Shown one piece after another: positions 61,033 to 64,000 of a DNA stretch of 64,000 bases. The translations under genes were made by a program, and so were the position numbers. This DNA is from Ipomoea triloba (lineage: Eukaryota; Streptophyta; Magnoliopsida; Solanales; Convolvulaceae), in assembly GCF_003576645.1 (NCBI RefSeq), contig NC_044917.1, positions 3,813,404-3,877,403 of the forward strand, given 5' to 3'. Within the stretch, counting starts at the first letter, position 1. Each line of letters starts with the position of its first letter. A model generated the notes under the pieces. It did no database searches, had not been told where the DNA came from, and saw only the letters and a program-made list of their open reading frames with translations.

Positions 61033-61156
61033 AGTAATATTAACTCGCCAAAGACCTTGTGGTCAAGCGGCGAGAGGTCACAAGTTCGATCCCCGATACT
61101 ACACTGTAATAAAGTCCATAGTATTCGAAAAAGAAAAGAAAAAGTAATTTTAGCTC
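61033..61156 (+). mobile_element. SINE family A copy 4
   Basis: Insert 61047-61142 between AGTAATATTAACTC (61033-61046) and AGTAATTTTAGCTC (61143-61156), a diverged 14-bp target duplication. It starts GCCAAAGACCTTGTGGTC, has box-B-like AAGTTCGATCCCC, and ends GATACTACACTGTAATAAAG, ATAGTATTCG and an A-rich tail. The middle section seen in copies 1-3 (TGTGCTTCAATAGG) is absent, so this is a short variant. Confidence 0.75.
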
Positions 61157-61398
61157 AAACTAAATATTAAAATGATTTCTCGAGCTCGAACCTTTAATTT
61201 ATTTTACGCAGTATAAACTAATTACACCTCTATATATACAGTTATGTACATGCCTCAGCTACAATAGTGGCAGCACTTACAAAAGATTAAAGAACAGAAG
61301 GAAAGGGGATAAAAATTAAATAAATTTTCCGTATGACATTATTTTCTTTAACGTGGAGCTTCAACTCTACAAAAAAACTGTCAACCTCAGACCCTGGT

Positions 61399-64000
61399 TT
61401 ACTCTGTACATTGTGAGGATCTTTGCCTTCTCATCACATCATTTCTTACTCTTTCTGAATTTCCGTCCGTGCTGATAGACTTCCTCATCATCCAACTGAA
61501 ATTGTGCAAGAAGAATAGCGCATGTAATCAAAGTCCTATGTCCAATGTAAACCACGAATAAATATTCATTTTTAGTATACTGAAAGTTCATTTTTAAGTA
61601 ATGTACCAAATAATGAACTTATAGTATACAAAAAAATGAACTTTTAAAAAATGAACATTTTCAATATATTAAAAATGAACTTTATGTCTTTGTATAATGA
61701 TTGGTGGTCTTGTGAGCTCAATAACTGATTTGTGTTTTGATGGAAGTAAAACTGTATAACAGAAAGCTCAGAAAGTGCGACTAGAACTGAATCTTAATGA
61801 GACTCACCATCCTTTGAGCCAGAGATATTTGTCTACTGTCACTATAGTCTTTGGAGCAGATACTCTTACCCGGCCGACATAATCTTTGAATAAACCCTTG
61901 TACATAATTATAAGTGCTGCAAGATGTAATCTGTAAGTAAATTTCAAAAATCAGGCAAACACACATTGTATTTCTAAAACCATACCTCAGGCGATGCCTG
62001 TTGCAGGCAGTTAAGGCGGCAACAAGAACATTAAAAATGCTTCGAACAGCACGAAAAATCTGTCAACCAAATATGTGTAATAAAAGTTAACAGGGCAACT
62101 AGGTGAGTATCAGAACGGTTAGTGGAAGTTCAATCAAAGAAATTGAATCACTAAAAACAAACCAACCCGGGAGAAAATGTCATTCCAAAGTGAACGCCAC
62201 ATGGAAACCTCATACGAAGTCACTGTTGATTCCACCTCTGAAGTGAACCGGATAAGGCTACTCAAAAATAGCCACAAGTCGTGAACTATACTATATATAC
62301 AAATGCATAAACCAGAGACAAGACTGCACAATCCCAGGACCAAGCGAATGGGGGAATAGAGTATTTCCCATAGAAGCCAAAAGACAGGGTTTAACAAAAA
62401 TGTCACTGCAATCAAACATGGATTTGATTAGAGAGAGAGAAAGAGAGAAAAATAAAAAATAAAAAATTTACCAAAGATAACCATAATCAGTATGTTTGCC
62501 TGTACTTACCAATGTTCCAGATAACAGACAGAAGAAACCAGAATGGCAAAAATAGAATCTCAACAAATTCCCCCACCAGACTGCAAGAAGTCTCCAATGT
62601 CATCCATATTATTGAAAAAGAACTCCCCACAAGTTCTGTACACATGTTCCAGAAAGGAAGTAAGAAGTCCAAAAACCCAAGTAATGGTCCTGCCATTGGC
62701 ATTGTGAGAAATGAAAGAAATGACTGAACAGGACGCGTCATCATGAGGAACCACTTAACGGCCTTCTCAAAATTGTGAAGAAACAACATTGTCCCCAAGT
62801 ACTTAATTCTTGATATCATTTCCCATGTTTCTATCCAATCAAAAAGGGGTCCAAACAAATGAGATGCTGTTGCTTTAAGAAGAGGCACATTTTTGTATAG
62901 ATCATAAAATCCTATAAGAACGGTAATTACTGAGATTATCACATATAAAAATCTTGCAAGAGGGCACATCCATGGACGATAAAGACGGGAAAATCCTGGA
63001 TAAGACTGAAGGAAGATAGCCCATGATGGAAGCCCCGTCTCCAATAGGGTAAGAAGCCGCAGATCAGACATGATAATGTCCTTCAATTTAAAAGGGAGGT
63101 CACAATCATTAAACCTAAACAAAATCAAAATATCCTTGTACCCAGTAGCTTCAACTACATCCTCACTCTCACTTGAATAATTACTTTGTGAATGTATTGG
63201 TGATCCAATGGTTTCACAAAATGATTCTTCAGAGAACAAATCGGATCTAATGCAGGACTTCAAAACTTTTCTTCTCTTATAAGGTCCAGCTGCAGGTGGT
63301 GTACAGAATGGATTGTTTTCTATTGTTTCTGGGTACAGACTAAAACTTGCATTCGAACTGCTAGGAGTCTCATCTTTGGCACATATATCATCAACTGTAG
63401 CAACACTTCCATCTATGTCGCTAGTCCTCAAAATATTTTCTTCAGCGTCATAAAACACCTCTCCTGTACATTCTCAATAAAAGGTGCAAGAATGATAAGA
63501 CTTTGCAAAGGTACTATAGAAACTCTATAAATCACAAGACAGGATGTTTTACAAGATTAATACATAATACAATCTTGAAAACCCTCATCTTTTCAGAAAA
63601 TAGATAAGATTATTAATCAACTTTTTGTCATAAACAACAGTTTAAACAATATGGATAAACAGACAGAAAAGTTCAACCATGAGACTACACAATCATGCAT
63701 ACTTAAATATCTATCATCTGCATATACAACAAAGCTAAAGATGGCAAGGGCCTTTTCCCCTCACTTTCATCATTCCTCTTCTTAGAGTTGATTTGCTTGC
63801 AGATATAGAAACATAGATTATTTCATATATTTACAGAGGCATATGTAGAATAACTTTCATTGACAATAACAAACCATGCTCAAAAAAGCATACCTATTGT
63901 ATTCAAGTATTCTCCCAAAATACTTTGCTCAGTGTCTGTCCCTGGGAACCACAAATGTATGCATCTAGCAGCTTGTGATACACTATCAAATTCCCATCTT
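61399..64000 (-). CDS. Multi-pass membrane protein, unrecognised family (5' end outside window)
   Basis: Visible exons on the minus strand: 64000-63894 (continues off the window), 63463-62510, 62405-62167, 62059-61986, 61930-61808 and 61495-61399, encoding 530 residues plus stop, with all phases closing. The visible N-terminal part (RWEFDSVSQAARCIHLWFPG..., EVFYDAEENILRTSD) is soluble and Ser/acidic-rich, with a basic YKRRKVLKS. From about residue 190 several hydrophobic segments follow (FLYVIISVITVLIGFYDLY; FLSFLTMPMAGPLLGFLDFL; ILFLPFWFLLSVIWNIVTFL; LVLGLCSLVSGLCICIYSIV). The tail (NRHRLRLHLAALIIMYKGLF, SAPKTIVTVDKYLWLKG) is basic and probably cytosolic. I do not recognise the family and give no function. 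The last exon is the least certain: its other frame (LDDEEVYQHGRKFRKSKK) also looks protein-like but does not fit the splice phase. Confidence 0.78.
61560..61690. repeat. Small A/T foldback in the last intron of the membrane-protein gene
   Basis: AGTTCATTTTTAAG and CTTTTAAAAAATGAAC face each other, with AGTATACTGAAAG and TAGTATAC repeats between. It looks like a decayed MITE. Confidence 0.4.

Noticed and set aside
61399..61495. Alternative last-exon frame LDDEEVYQHGRKFRKSKK for the membrane protein
   Set aside because: Looks protein-like but needs a different phase than the only good donor (61807) and acceptor (61496) allow; kept as a note, not as the model.

Overview
The window looks like nuclear DNA of a flowering plant, most likely a eudicot. 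Genes are split by many short AT-rich introns with GT-AG ends. The protein families are plant-type (fasciclin-like arabinogalactan protein, plant fimbrin, laccase, PLATZ, plant ANTH/PICALM, GH17 glucanase with an X8 domain). Intergenic DNA is AT-rich and full of small non-autonomous transposons. The word TACTCCGTA recurs and made me think of Convolvulaceae or Caryophyllales, but that is a weak hint. The sequence is a draft: four N gaps, each embedded in a long A or T homopolymer, plus one probable false duplication beside a gap.

Layout. 1-8.4 kb: a degenerate polygalacturonase-like scrap, an FLA7-like cell-surface gene (minus), and a duplicated 1.2 kb block around a gap. 8.4-13.1 kb: a 13-coding-exon fimbrin gene (plus), including one GC-AG intron. 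14.6-18.5 kb: a seven-exon TBC-domain Rab GAP (minus), convergent with fimbrin. 18.5-27.2 kb: a gap, a SINE, then a four-exon laccase (minus); a Tourist-like element carrying serial perfect palindromes lies in its last intron, about 250 bp before the final exon. 27.2-34.8 kb: no gene seen, but several foldback elements. 35.0-41.1 kb: a P5-type protein disulfide isomerase (plus) whose third intron holds fifteen 125-bp tandem repeats. 42.0-44.7 kb: a GDSL esterase/lipase (minus). 44.8-49.9 kb: no gene seen; a SINE at a gap and a long foldback. 50.0-51.3 kb: a PLATZ zinc-binding protein (plus). 52.0-53.8 kb: an intronless PICALM/ANTH clathrin adaptor (minus). 56.4-58.3 kb: a GH17-X8 beta-1,3-glucanase (minus), divergent from SUMO at 58.8-60.6 kb (plus). 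61.4-64.0 kb: the 3' part of a multi-pass membrane protein I do not recognise (minus).

The genes are an ordinary mix and do not form a pathway cluster. Several act on the cell wall or cell surface (FLA7, laccase, GDSL, GH17), and two on actin or membrane traffic (fimbrin, PICALM, with the TBC protein also in traffic). I found no clear new multi-gene system. The most unusual material is non-coding: the intronic 125-bp array whose units each carry a consensus branch point, the run of perfect palindromes at 23.1-23.4 kb, a SINE family with four copies here bounded by target-site duplications, and several MITE or miRNA-like foldbacks. Exon coordinates were worked out by hand from splice signals, reading frame and family similarity; all phases close without stops.
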